DNA from: Pelomonas sp. CA6
GTDB lineage: Bacteria > Pseudomonadota > Gammaproteobacteria > Burkholderiales > Burkholderiaceae_C
Reading direction: 5' to 3'
Length of the DNA: 64,000 nt
Assembly (NCBI RefSeq): GCF_022549225.1
Contig: NZ_JAKZFD010000007.1
Location: 186,001 to 250,000, forward strand
The notes beneath the pieces were generated by a model. That model saw only the letters and a program-made list of their open reading frames with translations. It did not search any database and had not been told where the DNA came from. Of this stretch, positions 45,692 through 54,854 are shown one piece after another; position 1 is the stretch's first letter, and every line of letters begins with the position of its first letter. The translations under genes were made by a program, and so were the position numbers.

Positions 45692-46630
45692 TCACAGCCG
45701 AAGGCTGTCGTTGCGTCCTTCGACATCGGCCCAGCCATGGGCCACCGCCTGGAGCACCAGGCGCGCGCGGAAGAGCTTGCGATCCTCGAAGGCGACGATC
45801 CCGATCAGGCGGCGAAGCGCCCGCCCGGTCTCCCGCAGCAGCGCCGACGTCCTACGTTCTGCATGTCGGTGGACCAGCTTGAACTTGTTGCGGATCTCGT
45901 AATAGGAGCGTTCCGGACCGATCCCGCTGCGCCACGAGCTCAAGCCGAGGAGCGGGATGCGCGCCAGACGCTGCGGCGGTTCGATCTTTCGGACGATGAC
46001 CGTGGCCGGCACTCGCAGGATGGCGTACCCGGCCTTGCGGATGCGCAGGCCGTAGTCCCAGTCGTCGCCGTCCATGTAGAAGTTGCGATACGGAAGGCCG
46101 ACCTTCCGCATCACCGCCAGCGGCAGCAGGCAGCCCTCGAAGGTGATCGTGTCCACCGGGACTGGCCGGTCCGCGACCGGCTGATGCGCGCTCACGCGCG
46201 TGATGTCGGCCGCCGAGACCGTCGGCGCCCAGGGAAACTCGCGGCCAGACAGGTAGCGCCGTCCGCCCAGCAGCACGGCGCTGGGCTGCTCGCGGGCGAC
46301 CTCGAGCAGCCGCTCCATGCAGTCGTCGGTCAGCTCGATGTCGTCGTCGCAGCAGAAGAAATGCGAGACCTGCTCATGGAGGGCCTCGGCGAACAGGCTG
46401 TTGAAGCCGCCGGAACTGCCGAAGTTGGCATCCGTCTTGACGTAGCGCAGTTGCGACGCAGGCACGCACTCGCGCGCGATGGCTTCGGCCGAGCCGGCCG
46501 GATCGTTGTCGTAGACGATGACGCGCAGGGCCGTCGCGCCGGTCTGGCGCATGAAGCTGCGCAGCAGGTCGCGCAGGAGCTCGGGCCGGCGATAGGACAG
46601 CACGCCCAGGGCGATGGAGAGGTCGTTCAC
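45692..46630 (-). CDS. Glycosyltransferase family 2, GlfT2-like
   Basis: 312 residues from a GTG start. GT-A motifs: GVLSYRRPELLRDLLRSF (about 9-26), YDNDPAGSAEA, FFCCDDDIELTDD (about 90-102, DxD), and a central NFYMDGDDWDYGLRIRKAGY resembling galactofuranosyl/GlfT2-type enzymes. Donor is unknown. It follows the next gene closely; the gap is 1 bp. Confidence 0.85.
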   Translation of the reverse strand: MNDLSIALGVLSYRRPELLRDLLRSFMRQTGATALRVIVYDNDPAGSAEAIARECVPASQLRYVKTDANFGSSGGFNSLFAEALHEQVSHFFCCDDDIELTDDCMERLLEVAREQPSAVLLGGRRYLSGREFPWAPTVSAADITRVSAHQPVADRPVPVDTITFEGCLLPLAVMRKVGLPYRNFYMDGDDWDYGLRIRKAGYAILRVPATVIVRKIEPPQRLARIPLLGLSSWRSGIGPERSYYEIRNKFKLVHRHAERRTSALLRETGRALRRLIGIVAFEDRKLFRARLVLQAVAHGWADVEGRNDSLRL

Positions 46631-46631
46631 G

Positions 46632-47684
46632 TCAGGTCCGGCCTTCTAGTTGTTGGAGATGCACAGCGGCGTCGAAGTTGACGAGGCGCTCGCCAGGCGC
46701 GGGCCGGGGTCCACGCGTGGGCGGATCGAATGCGGGCGCTGCCTCGTCTCGATGGATACGGACCTGCGGGTGGGCGCCGTACACGGAGCTGACCCCGGGC
46801 CAGTCGGTGGTCAGCACCCGACAGCCGCACATGGCTGCTTCGGTCATGACGTTGCTGAACGTCTCGTAGCGCGAGGTACAGATGAGGAGGTCCGCCTGCT
46901 GGTAATACGCGCGAAGGTTGCCGACATGACCGGCGATGGTCGCCGGCAGACCCTGCGAATCGATCCTGGCCTGGAGTTCCTCGCGCATCGGACCGTCGCC
47001 GCACAGCAGCAGATGGGCGCCGAGATCTCGATTCGCGGTCACCCAGTCCAGCGCCAGATGCGGTTGCTTCTCAGGGCTCAGCGCGCCGACGAACACCGTC
47101 CGCAAGCTCGTCCCCTCGGGCCAGTCGACCGGCAATGCCAGGGTCACTGCGGGCGCCAGGACGATGGGGTTGTCGATCTGCTCGACGTGGGTTGGGATCT
47201 CGGCGAAGTGCCGCTCGAGATCGGCGCCGATGACCGAACTAGGGGCCACCACGGCGTCGGCCATCCGCAGCATGCCCGCATACAAGGAGCGGATGACACG
47301 GCGGCCCAGTCCGCCGCGACGCTCGTAGTGCGTGTGCGGGACGCAGTGCTCCCACAGGACGAGGCGGGTACGCGGGCGGCCAAACAGGCCTCGCAGACGC
47401 GCCCACGCGAACGCGGCGAACGGAACGGCCATATGGCCGTTGACGTAGCACAGCGTGACAGTTTGGCAGGCCTGCTGGCCGCGTGCGATCTCTGCCATGG
47501 TCGCCGAAACGGCTTCGGCCTTGCCCTGGACTTGGCGCTCGCGCAGATGGTCGCCTTTCACGTCGAAGGCCTTGCCGAGCGAGATCACCGACAACCAGCT
47601 GGCAGGGGGGGCGTCCGTCAACAGATTGCGCACGGCGCGCTCGGCGCCACGCGGTCCGTCTCCGTGGGTGATGAAGACGATCAT
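46632..47684 (-). CDS. Glycosyltransferase family 4
   Basis: 350 residues, GT-B. N-terminal FITHGDGPRGAERAVRNLL carries the Gly-rich nucleotide-sugar-side start; the donor part has FVGALSPEKQPHLALDWV (about 187-204) and TSRYETFSNVMTEAAMCGCRVLTTD (about 266-290), the E-x(7)-E-type region. Substrates unknown. The start overlaps the next gene's stop by 4 bp. Confidence 0.87.
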   Translation of the reverse strand: MIVFITHGDGPRGAERAVRNLLTDAPPASWLSVISLGKAFDVKGDHLRERQVQGKAEAVSATMAEIARGQQACQTVTLCYVNGHMAVPFAAFAWARLRGLFGRPRTRLVLWEHCVPHTHYERRGGLGRRVIRSLYAGMLRMADAVVAPSSVIGADLERHFAEIPTHVEQIDNPIVLAPAVTLALPVDWPEGTSLRTVFVGALSPEKQPHLALDWVTANRDLGAHLLLCGDGPMREELQARIDSQGLPATIAGHVGNLRAYYQQADLLICTSRYETFSNVMTEAAMCGCRVLTTDWPGVSSVYGAHPQVRIHRDEAAPAFDPPTRGPRPAPGERLVNFDAAVHLQQLEGRT

Positions 47685-48691
47685 GACCGGACGTATGCGC
47701 GGTTGAAGTGTTCCGCCAGCTGGCGGCAGTCGCTCTCGACGACATGCGGAAAGTCGGCGGGCAGATCGATGCCCTCGACGGCCTTGGCGGTCAGAAACAG
47801 CGGGACACCGTGCTCCAGGGCGTTCAGGACCTTGATCTTCACGCCTGCGCCGCTGTCCAGCGGCGCGACGAAAACGTCGATGCCATCGAAGAACTCGCTC
47901 AGGTCATCGACGAAGCCGAGTTTCTCGATCGACGGACAGTCGGACAGTTGCTCCGAGCCGGGACCGGCGATGCGCACGCGCAGGCCCTCACGGACCTCCG
48001 GTTCAAGCGCGTCCAGGAAGGCCTGGGCGCCGCTGCTGTTCTCCGGGCGATTCCAGGCGCCCAGCAGACCGACGCGTACGCCGGGGCCGAGTCTCAGCGA
48101 CTGACGCTCTGGCGCGCGGTTGCCGGCCGATCCGCAGGCCAGCAGCGCCGGCAGATCCAGTACGCGGACCTGGCAGCGCACGCCGTCAGCGAGCATGTCG
48201 CGATCCTTGTCGGAGAGGAAGACGAGCGTCGATGTGGCGGGAAGCCAGCGCACCAGACGGCGTTCCCAGAAGCGAACCAGGCGCCAGAACGGGCGGCGCA
48301 TCCCCGCATGCGAGCGCCACATGTCGTGCATCACGTCGTGGACCACGATCTCCGACTCCAGGCGCCGCGCCAGCAGCGGATAGATCAGCATCTGGTTGTA
48401 GTTAAAGGTCGCCTTCTGGCGACCGAGCGAGCGCAGATGGCCCAGAAGTCCGAACGAAAAACGGGAGAAGAAGTCGAACGGAAGCACCGGCAGCAGCAGC
48501 TGCATCAGACCCAGCGCGGGCAGACCCATCGACCGGAAGTGGCGAGTCGCCACGGCAGAGGGCTGGCCGCGGTGGATCTCGACGACCCCGGCGGTTCCTT
48601 CGGCGTGTTCCTTGCGCAGCAGCGCCAGCATCACCACGCCGCCGCCATGCCGCTCATCGATCGGCTGGGGGGATAGGAAAAGACTTTTCAT
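47681..48691 (-). CDS. Glycosyltransferase (GT4-like)
   Basis: 336 residues. GT-B-like: the N-terminal SPQPIDERHGGGVVMLALLRKE has the typical GGG loop, and the C-terminal half has GVRVGLLGAWNRPENSSGAQAF (about 203-224) and VFVAPLDSGAGVKIKVLNALEHGVPLFLT (about 276-304), a donor-binding segment with the GxG/KxxxA pattern. It overlaps the end of wzy by 38 bp, a sign of tight packing. Substrates unknown. Confidence 0.8.
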   Translation of the reverse strand: MKSLFLSPQPIDERHGGGVVMLALLRKEHAEGTAGVVEIHRGQPSAVATRHFRSMGLPALGLMQLLLPVLPFDFFSRFSFGLLGHLRSLGRQKATFNYNQMLIYPLLARRLESEIVVHDVMHDMWRSHAGMRRPFWRLVRFWERRLVRWLPATSTLVFLSDKDRDMLADGVRCQVRVLDLPALLACGSAGNRAPERQSLRLGPGVRVGLLGAWNRPENSSGAQAFLDALEPEVREGLRVRIAGPGSEQLSDCPSIEKLGFVDDLSEFFDGIDVFVAPLDSGAGVKIKVLNALEHGVPLFLTAKAVEGIDLPADFPHVVESDCRQLAEHFNRAYVRS

Positions 48692-49910
48692 AGAGACGGA
48701 CGATCAGCGCCGACATCAGCAGATTGAGCGCGAACGAAGACATGTAGATGGTGTTCCAGCCGCCCAGCAGAGGCAGACCGCCGGCGGCGGGAAGGATCCG
48801 GGCGTACAGGAACAGGCGCCCGCGGGTCATGCGCATGCGGCTGTCGATCAGCTTGTAGAGCACGCCCAGCGAGAACAGGAAGACGACGCCGAAGATCAGC
48901 ATCAGGTCCGAGGACATCATCTCGGCCACGATGCCGACGATGCGGGTGATGTTCTCCTGGTCAAAGCCTGGACCCGCCAGAGCGGTGGCCTGCGTGTCCG
49001 ACGAGTACAGCTTGTCGACGAACAGACCGCGAGGGAGAAGGTTATAGAGAAACGGAATCGCCGGCAGCTGGAGCTGGGAGAGGCTGGTCTCGGCGGCCTG
49101 CATCACGTCGAGATAGTCCAGTCGCTGCAGGATCAGGTCGAGCAGAAGGCCGCTGACGTTGAGCAGGTCCGGTGCGGCCCCGATGATCTCCTCCAACGAC
49201 TTGCCCGTCTGCGAGCTCAGCCGCACGACCCCCAGCGATGCGATCAGCAGCAGGGCCGCCAGCGCGAAGGACAGGGCCGCCAGCGGGCTGAATCCGCGCC
49301 GGCCGATCAGGAAGCACTTGATCACGATCACCGTCAGCACGAAGTCCACCAGCGGCGCCCGGATCGACAGCAGCGGGAACCAGGCCAGGCTGATCAGGAT
49401 CGCGAGGACGCGATGAGCCAGCGGCGCCGGAGCGAAGAAGATGTAGATCGCCGTGACGATCAGAAAGTTGGTCCACAGCGTCTGGAAGAGGATGTTGCCG
49501 CCGTTGCCCAGCGCCCATCGCGCCGTGATCGGATCGGCGATCGCCGAGATCGGCGTCTGACCGACCAGCGCCAGATGCAGCGCCACCAACGCCACGCCGG
49601 CCAGCGCGGGCAAGTAGACGTTGGGCATCTTCACCACCACATCGGGCGGCGGCGGTGGCGCGGCCTGATGATCGCACAGCAGCGTGCCCAGCAGGGTGCC
49701 CAGCAGGAACACGCAGAAGGCGCCGATCACGTACTGCGGCACCTGCGTGCCCGACTGGAAATATTCCGAGACGAGGACCGGTTTGAGGAAGGCATACAGC
49801 GCGAAGTTCGCGCAGGCCAGGAAGGTCAGCGTGAACGCCCGCCGGGTGCCCAGCACCAGCGCCACGAGCAGCGCCAGCCCCACGAGCCGGTAGAAGTCGA
49901 CGAAGTCCAT
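48654..49910 (-). CDS. wzy: O-antigen polymerase (Wzy-like)
   Basis: 418 residues with about ten membrane helices and large periplasmic loops; no soluble domain and no strong motif, as usual for Wzy. It is the only polymerase candidate in the locus. It sits between glycosyltransferases and an FAD protein. Assignment rests on topology, length and context. WaaL ligase is the alternative; absence of a ligase motif favours Wzy. Confidence 0.75.
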   Translation of the reverse strand: MDFVDFYRLVGLALLVALVLGTRRAFTLTFLACANFALYAFLKPVLVSEYFQSGTQVPQYVIGAFCVFLLGTLLGTLLCDHQAAPPPPPDVVVKMPNVYLPALAGVALVALHLALVGQTPISAIADPITARWALGNGGNILFQTLWTNFLIVTAIYIFFAPAPLAHRVLAILISLAWFPLLSIRAPLVDFVLTVIVIKCFLIGRRGFSPLAALSFALAALLLIASLGVVRLSSQTGKSLEEIIGAAPDLLNVSGLLLDLILQRLDYLDVMQAAETSLSQLQLPAIPFLYNLLPRGLFVDKLYSSDTQATALAGPGFDQENITRIVGIVAEMMSSDLMLIFGVVFLFSLGVLYKLIDSRMRMTRGRLFLYARILPAAGGLPLLGGWNTIYMSSFALNLLMSALIVRLYEKSFPIPPADR

Positions 49911-49917
49911 CGCTCGC

Positions 49918-51186
49918 TTACCGATCCCCGGACAGGGCCTCGTAGCCGCTGATCAGGCTCTGGTTGCTCCAGAGGTAGTCCCATTCGCCGAAGCGCCCGC
50001 AGCTCAGGATGCCGTGCTCCTTGACGTGGGCGCGGACGATGTCGCGATCAGCCTCCATACCGCGGTCGAAGATCACGTTGCCGTAGGGCAGGCGCCGGTG
50101 GTCGTAGAAGCGCACGGCGGCCGGATCGCACAGCCCCAGCCGTTCGAGCGTCAGGCGTGCGTTGTCGATCAGCGCCTGCTTCGTGTAGCGCGACTCGGTG
50201 CCCCGCGAGTACACCTCGAACTGCAGCGAGCTGCAGCCCGCCGGCGCGTTGTCCGGCGATTTCTTGGACGGCGAGTAGATGCGGCTCGCCAGCAGGTCCT
50301 CGTCGTAGATGTAGAGCCAGAGCGGGAAGTCTTCGGGGCTGTCGATGCCCACCGAGATCAGGTCGATGCTGGTGGCCTTCAGACGTGATGCGGCGTTGAG
50401 CACCGGCGCGGGAGCGTCCATCAGGCGCGCTAGCACCGGCAGCGGCAGCGTGCTGACCAGGCGGTCGTAGCCGACGCGGGTGCCGTCGGCGAAAGTCACG
50501 ACGCGCTGGACGGGATCGACGGCGACGGCCGCGTGCCCTGTGCGGATCTCCGACTCGTCGATCAGACCCTGGATGAAGGCCTTGTAGCCGCCCTTCTCGG
50601 GGTAGCGCATCTCCTTCGTGTAATAGGTGTTGGGCGTCTCGTCGGTGAAGGCACCGAACAGGATCTCGCCCAGTTCCGCGCGGCGCATCCGGTTGCCGAT
50701 CCAGGTGGTCGACAGATCCTGGGCCGGCGTGGCCCAGTACTTGGTCGTGTACTTGATCGGGAAGCGCTCGGCGATGGCATCGCCGTACTGATGGCGCAGC
50801 CAGTGCTCGTAGTCCTCGCCGCCGAGTTCGGCGGGGCGTGCGAGGAAGGACTGGATCAGGTCCACCTTTTGCTGCGGCGGCAGCGGATGCAGGTTGTTCT
50901 GCACCGGATGCTTCAGCCAGCGACCGTCCTCGAAGCAGGTGCTGTCGGCCGGATGCGTCAGGTAAGGGGTGCGGTCGAAAATCTCGCGCACCAGCGGCTC
51001 GCTGGCGAAGCTCAGGTGCACCGCATGATCGAAGCGGAAACCGTCCACCTCGAAGTTGTCCAGAAGACCGCCGGATCGGTGGCGGGCTTCGAAGAGGACC
51101 GCGCGGCGGCCCTGGCGGCGCGCCGCGAGAGCCGCGCCCAGGCCGGCGATGCCGGCGCCCAGTACGACGATGTCGATGTGTTCCAT
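49918..51186 (-). CDS. FAD-dependent amine-oxidase-like oxidoreductase
   Basis: 422 residues. The N-terminal dinucleotide motif is VVLGAGIAGLGAALAARRQGRR (about 6-27), followed by LFEARHRSGGL, the second FAD signature. The overall pattern (PIKYTTKYWATPAQDLS, FADGTRVGYDRLVSTLPL) resembles NAD(P)/FAD proteins of the protoporphyrinogen-oxidase/UDP-galactopyranose-mutase-like group often found in polysaccharide loci. A sugar-related redox or mutase role is plausible; the UDP-Galp mutase family is shorter and lacks several residues seen here, so I do not assign it. Confidence 0.75.
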   Translation of the reverse strand: MEHIDIVVLGAGIAGLGAALAARRQGRRAVLFEARHRSGGLLDNFEVDGFRFDHAVHLSFASEPLVREIFDRTPYLTHPADSTCFEDGRWLKHPVQNNLHPLPPQQKVDLIQSFLARPAELGGEDYEHWLRHQYGDAIAERFPIKYTTKYWATPAQDLSTTWIGNRMRRAELGEILFGAFTDETPNTYYTKEMRYPEKGGYKAFIQGLIDESEIRTGHAAVAVDPVQRVVTFADGTRVGYDRLVSTLPLPVLARLMDAPAPVLNAASRLKATSIDLISVGIDSPEDFPLWLYIYDEDLLASRIYSPSKKSPDNAPAGCSSLQFEVYSRGTESRYTKQALIDNARLTLERLGLCDPAAVRFYDHRRLPYGNVIFDRGMEADRDIVRAHVKEHGILSCGRFGEWDYLWSNQSLISGYEALSGDR

Positions 51187-51192
51187 GATGGC

Positions 51193-52062
51193 TCAGCCGT
51201 GGGCGCGCAAGGCGACGACGTATCGGGTCAGACTGGTCTTCCAGTCCGGCATGGGGGCGTAGCCCTGCGCGTCGAAACGCCAATTCAGGGCGCTCTCGTT
51301 GGGGGACACGCGGGCCACGCGCTTGAAGCCGCCGTCGCCGGTGGCCGGCACGGCGCGCAGGGCCAGGCCGGCGGCGTCGAGGATGGCCTGCACGTACTCC
51401 AGTCGGCTCGCGTGGCCGGTGTTCACGGCGTTGAACGTGCCGGACTCGTCGCGATCCAAGGCCTGAAGCAGGCGATCGGCGACATCATCGGTGAAGCTGG
51501 GGTTGCCGCGTTGCAGCGGATTGGCGGCCATCTCTGTGCGTCCGGCCTGCAGGGCCGCCGTCGCTTCCTCGAGTCGGCGGGCGACGAAATTCTTGGGCTT
51601 GATCGTGCTGCCGCCGAAGAGCCATCCGGTGCGCAGCACCAGGTTGCGGCGCGAGAAGGCCAGCACCGACTGCTCCGCCAGATGCTTGGCGCGATGGTGG
51701 TGGGTCGGGGGTTCGGCCGCGTCGTACTCGGCGTAGGGCAGATCCTGCCGCGGGCCGTAGACACCGGTGCTGGAGATGAAGACCAGCTTGCGCCCTTCCA
51801 GATGGCAGGCCTCGGCGACCAGCTCGCTGAGCAGCAGGTTGTCGCGGTAGCAAACCGCCGGATCCAGCTCGCAAGCCTCGACGTTCGTGTTGGCGGCAGC
51901 GTGGATCACGACGTCCGCGTCGGCGGCGACGGCGCGCAGGCGTCCTCGCCCCTCGATCAGTTGCTCGCGGGGGACGGGGACGATCGTGTGGCCCGCGGCG
52001 GAAGCCCGGGCCGACAGGGCTTCGCCGAAGATGCCGGAGGCGCCGGTGAGAGCGATGCGCAT
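51193..52062 (-). CDS. RmlD-like sugar nucleotide reductase/epimerase
   Basis: 289 residues from MRIALTGASGIFGEAL; the earlier frame to 52125 is not used. An extended SDR of the RmlD-substrate-binding type, with VVIHAAANTNVEACE, FISSTGVYG and the active-site region AEYDAAEPPTHHHRAKHLAE where YxxxK is displaced (HHHRAK), so the catalytic Tyr is unclear. Together with RfbF, RfbG and the cupin it would convert CDP-4-keto-6-deoxyglucose to a 6-deoxyhexose. It is 1 bp from the cupin's stop. Confidence 0.75.
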   Translation of the reverse strand: MRIALTGASGIFGEALSARASAAGHTIVPVPREQLIEGRGRLRAVAADADVVIHAAANTNVEACELDPAVCYRDNLLLSELVAEACHLEGRKLVFISSTGVYGPRQDLPYAEYDAAEPPTHHHRAKHLAEQSVLAFSRRNLVLRTGWLFGGSTIKPKNFVARRLEEATAALQAGRTEMAANPLQRGNPSFTDDVADRLLQALDRDESGTFNAVNTGHASRLEYVQAILDAAGLALRAVPATGDGGFKRVARVSPNESALNWRFDAQGYAPMPDWKTSLTRYVVALRAHG

Positions 52063-52063
52063 G

Positions 52064-52501
52064 TCAGGCCGCCGAGCCGATGGGGTAGGTCTCCAGCTCG
52101 ACGTTGACCGCCTCGTCGGGGTCATGCTCGATGCTGGCTAGGTTCAGGACCAGGCTGGGGGCGTCGGACCGGCCACCGAAGGCCATCCACAGGCCCGGCG
52201 GCACGTGAAGCCGGCCGTAGGTGCTGGCGTCGGTGCTTAGCACGAAGGTCTCGGTGACGCCGCTGCGGTCGTCATGCACGTGGAAAGCCACCTCGCCCTG
52301 CACGACCACCAGGTTCATGTGCATGCGGCGATGCTTCTTCCAGCCCTTCGTCTGGCCGGGCAGGATCGTGGTGAAGTAGGCCTCCCCGAATCCCTGGAAC
52401 GAGGCCTCCGACGCCTTCAGCGCGTGACGGATGTCGCCCTTGGGATGGGCGATCACGCGCAGGGGCGTGACGCTTGCGCGCACGGCGCTCACTTGGCCCA
52501 T
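52064..52501 (-). CDS. Cupin-fold sugar isomerase/epimerase (RmlC/FdtA-like)
   Basis: 145 residues. A single cupin barrel (GEAYFTTILPGQTKGWKKHRRMHMNLVVVQGEVAFHV) like dTDP-sugar 3,5-epimerases and 3,4-ketoisomerases. The His/Lys-rich strand (KKHRRMHMN) could hold the catalytic base. It overlaps rfbG by 13 bp. In this context it probably changes the configuration of the CDP-4-keto sugar before reduction by the RmlD-like protein. Confidence 0.75.
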   Translation of the reverse strand: MGQVSAVRASVTPLRVIAHPKGDIRHALKASEASFQGFGEAYFTTILPGQTKGWKKHRRMHMNLVVVQGEVAFHVHDDRSGVTETFVLSTDASTYGRLHVPPGLWMAFGGRSDAPSLVLNLASIEHDPDEAVNVELETYPIGSAA

Positions 52502-53592
52502 GTGACCTCCCGGTCGGCGGCCAGGGTTTCGTACTCCTGGATCTGTGCCAGCGTCAGGGCGTACATGTCGGCGTGATTGCGGTAGTGATCGAAGTACCAG
52601 TGACCCACGAGGCGAACCACCTCGTCATAGTTGAGCGTCGCCTGCCATTGCAGATGGAACAGAGCCTTGTCGCAATTCAGCTTCAGCAGGCCGGCCTCAT
52701 GGAAGGGGATGTTGTCGGTGACGCGGTAGGCGTCTTCCGGCGAAGCGAAGTCCCAGTGCTCGGACAGGTCGCTCATCAGCTGCAGGACGGTGTGGTTCTG
52801 CTCGGCGCGCGGGCCGAAGTTGAAGGACTCGCCGTGCAGCGACGCATCCTTGCTCAGGCGCTCCGCGAGCGTCAGGTAGCCGCTGAGCGGCTCCAGCACG
52901 TGTTGCCAGGGGCGCGTCGCGCTCGGGCTGCGCAGCTCCACGGAACGGCCCTCGGACCAGTTGCGCATGCAGTCCACGACGATGCGGTCCTTGGCCCAGT
53001 CGCCGCCGCCGATCACGTTGCCCGCGCGGCCGGTGGCCAGGCGCACGCGGCAGTCGGGCCGCTTGAAGAAGGAGTGGTGATAGGCGTGGAAGACCACTTC
53101 GGCGGCACCCTTGGAGCCGCTGTAGATGTCACGGCCACCGACGGCGTCCGTTTCCTTGTAGCCCCAGACCCATTCGACGTTCTCATAGCATTTGTCCGAG
53201 GTGACGATGATGACGGTGCAGTCCGGGTTGAGCAGACGCAGCGCCTCCAGCACGTTGGCGGTGCCCATGATGTTGCTGGACAGCGTGCCGATGGGGTCGG
53301 TGTACGACAGCGAGACGATCGGTTGAGCGGCCAGGTGGAAGATGAAGTCGGGCTTGGTCTCGTCGATCGTGCGCATCAGCAGCGGCAAGTCGCGCACGTC
53401 ACCCAGACGGTGGTCGATGCGTTCGGCCAGCCCGGCCGTCTCGAACAGCGAGGGGGTCGTGGGGATCTCGTTCGAGTAGCCCACGATGTCCGCGCCGAGC
53501 TTGGTCAGCCAGACGGTGAGCCAGCTTCCCTTGAATCCGGTGTGGCCGGTGATCAGGACCTTCTTGCCCCGGAATGTGTCGTTGAAGATCAT
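52489..53592 (-). CDS. rfbG: CDP-glucose 4,6-dehydratase
   Basis: 367 residues from MIFNDTFRGKKVLITGHTG; the upstream frame is not family-like. RfbG converts CDP-glucose to CDP-4-keto-6-deoxyglucose. Features: GHTGFKGSWLTVWL (about 16-29), the substrate-binding YSNEIPTTPSLFE, VTSDKCYEN and the YSGSKGAAE catalytic YxxxK (about 156-160), all typical of CDP-glucose dehydratases. rfbF lies three genes away in the same block, giving the CDP-glucose. No rfbH (3-dehydrase) is present, which separates this pathway from that of 3,6-dideoxyhexoses. Confidence 0.94.
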   Translation of the reverse strand: MIFNDTFRGKKVLITGHTGFKGSWLTVWLTKLGADIVGYSNEIPTTPSLFETAGLAERIDHRLGDVRDLPLLMRTIDETKPDFIFHLAAQPIVSLSYTDPIGTLSSNIMGTANVLEALRLLNPDCTVIIVTSDKCYENVEWVWGYKETDAVGGRDIYSGSKGAAEVVFHAYHHSFFKRPDCRVRLATGRAGNVIGGGDWAKDRIVVDCMRNWSEGRSVELRSPSATRPWQHVLEPLSGYLTLAERLSKDASLHGESFNFGPRAEQNHTVLQLMSDLSEHWDFASPEDAYRVTDNIPFHEAGLLKLNCDKALFHLQWQATLNYDEVVRLVGHWYFDHYRNHADMYALTLAQIQEYETLAADREVTWAK

Positions 53593-54833
53593 GTGCTTTC
53601 CTTGATTCGATGGGTGTTGTGCTGCAGCAGGGCCATGGCGATCAGCGCCGCGGCGATGGCCCACTCGATGACGACCCAGGACACGGCGGCGCCCTGGACG
53701 CCTTGGCGCGTCATGAGCACCAGGCACAGGGGAACGTTGACCGCGGCGGCGGCGAGCACCACCCGGTTGAGGCTGCGATCCTGCCCGTCCACGAGCAGGA
53801 AATGGAAACTGATGACGCTGCTGATGGCGATCGCCGGCACGACGATCGCCTGGATGCGCAGGATGTCCGAGGCCAGTTCATGCGCGCTGCCGAAGAGCAG
53901 GCGGGACAGCATGGGTGCCGCCAGCCAGACGGTCGCCGCGCCCAGCAGGCCCAGGCACAGCATCCCGCCGATGGCGATCAGCCGCGCCCGCTGCAAGTTG
54001 CTGTCTCCCGCTGCCCGCATGGCGACGAACTTCGGGAAGACCGCCGCCGAGATCTGGCTGAAGAAGCCCAGGCCCGCGCGCATGATGCGGTCGGCCGAGG
54101 CGTAGGCGCCGATCTGCGCCGCGCTGAAGAAATGGCCGGCCAGGATCAGGTTGAAGGACGTGTACAGGCTGACGTAGATCTGGAACTTGAACAAGCCCAG
54201 ACCCGAAGACAGACTGCGACGGGCGCTCGCGAACGAGTAGCCGCCCAGACGCGCCTGGCCGAGCATGCGCCGCATGCGCAGCGTCAGGTAGCAGGTCGTG
54301 GCCAGGCGAGGTGCCAGGACCAGCAGCGGCAGCATGACGGCCTGGTTGGCGGGAGTGACGAGCGTGGTCACCAGACCCAGCGTCGCCGCTGCCCCGGCGA
54401 GCTCCGCGCCAGCGATGTCGCGCAGCCGATGCGTACCCTGGAAGTAGTACTGCGGCACCAGCGCGGTCAGTGCGCCGTAGGCCCAGGCCACCGCCACCCA
54501 TTGCGGGGCAGAGGCGAACTGCGGCGACCACAGCAGCAGACCGAGTGCGGGCAGGGCAGCGCCGGCTGCGAGCGTGAACCGCGCGTTCTGGGTGTCCGTG
54601 GCGATGTGGGCGATGGCCTCGGGTGTGACGGCCGACGAGACCTGGCGGGTCGCCGAGAGGTTGAAGCCGAATTCGATGAACAGGCTCAGCCACTGGGCGA
54701 CGGCCATGGCGTACATGTAGACGCCATAGTCGGCCGCGTCCAGCCGATGCGAAAGCACCGGCAGCAGGAGCAACGGCATGACCAGCCGCGCCGCATAGGC
54801 GAGGTTGGCCACCAGGATGTTGACTGCAAGCAC
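53589..54833 (-). CDS. wzx: Oligosaccharide flippase (Wzx), minus-strand block
   Basis: 414 residues from a GTG start, with about twelve membrane helices and the MATE-like pattern near LSHRLDAADYGVYMYAMAVAQWL. It flips the undecaprenyl-linked repeat unit. It overlaps rfbG by 4 bp and lies next to rfbF. It is less similar to the other flippase (32634-33884) than a duplication would be. Confidence 0.85.
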   Translation of the reverse strand: MLAVNILVANLAYAARLVMPLLLLPVLSHRLDAADYGVYMYAMAVAQWLSLFIEFGFNLSATRQVSSAVTPEAIAHIATDTQNARFTLAAGAALPALGLLLWSPQFASAPQWVAVAWAYGALTALVPQYYFQGTHRLRDIAGAELAGAAATLGLVTTLVTPANQAVMLPLLVLAPRLATTCYLTLRMRRMLGQARLGGYSFASARRSLSSGLGLFKFQIYVSLYTSFNLILAGHFFSAAQIGAYASADRIMRAGLGFFSQISAAVFPKFVAMRAAGDSNLQRARLIAIGGMLCLGLLGAATVWLAAPMLSRLLFGSAHELASDILRIQAIVVPAIAISSVISFHFLLVDGQDRSLNRVVLAAAAVNVPLCLVLMTRQGVQGAAVSWVVIEWAIAAALIAMALLQHNTHRIKEST

Positions 54834-54854
54834 GTCACGGGCCTCGCCGACGGG

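Noticed and set aside
49918-51186. UDP-galactopyranose mutase (glf)
   Set aside because: The FAD motif fits but length and internal motifs point to a different branch of the amine-oxidase-like group.
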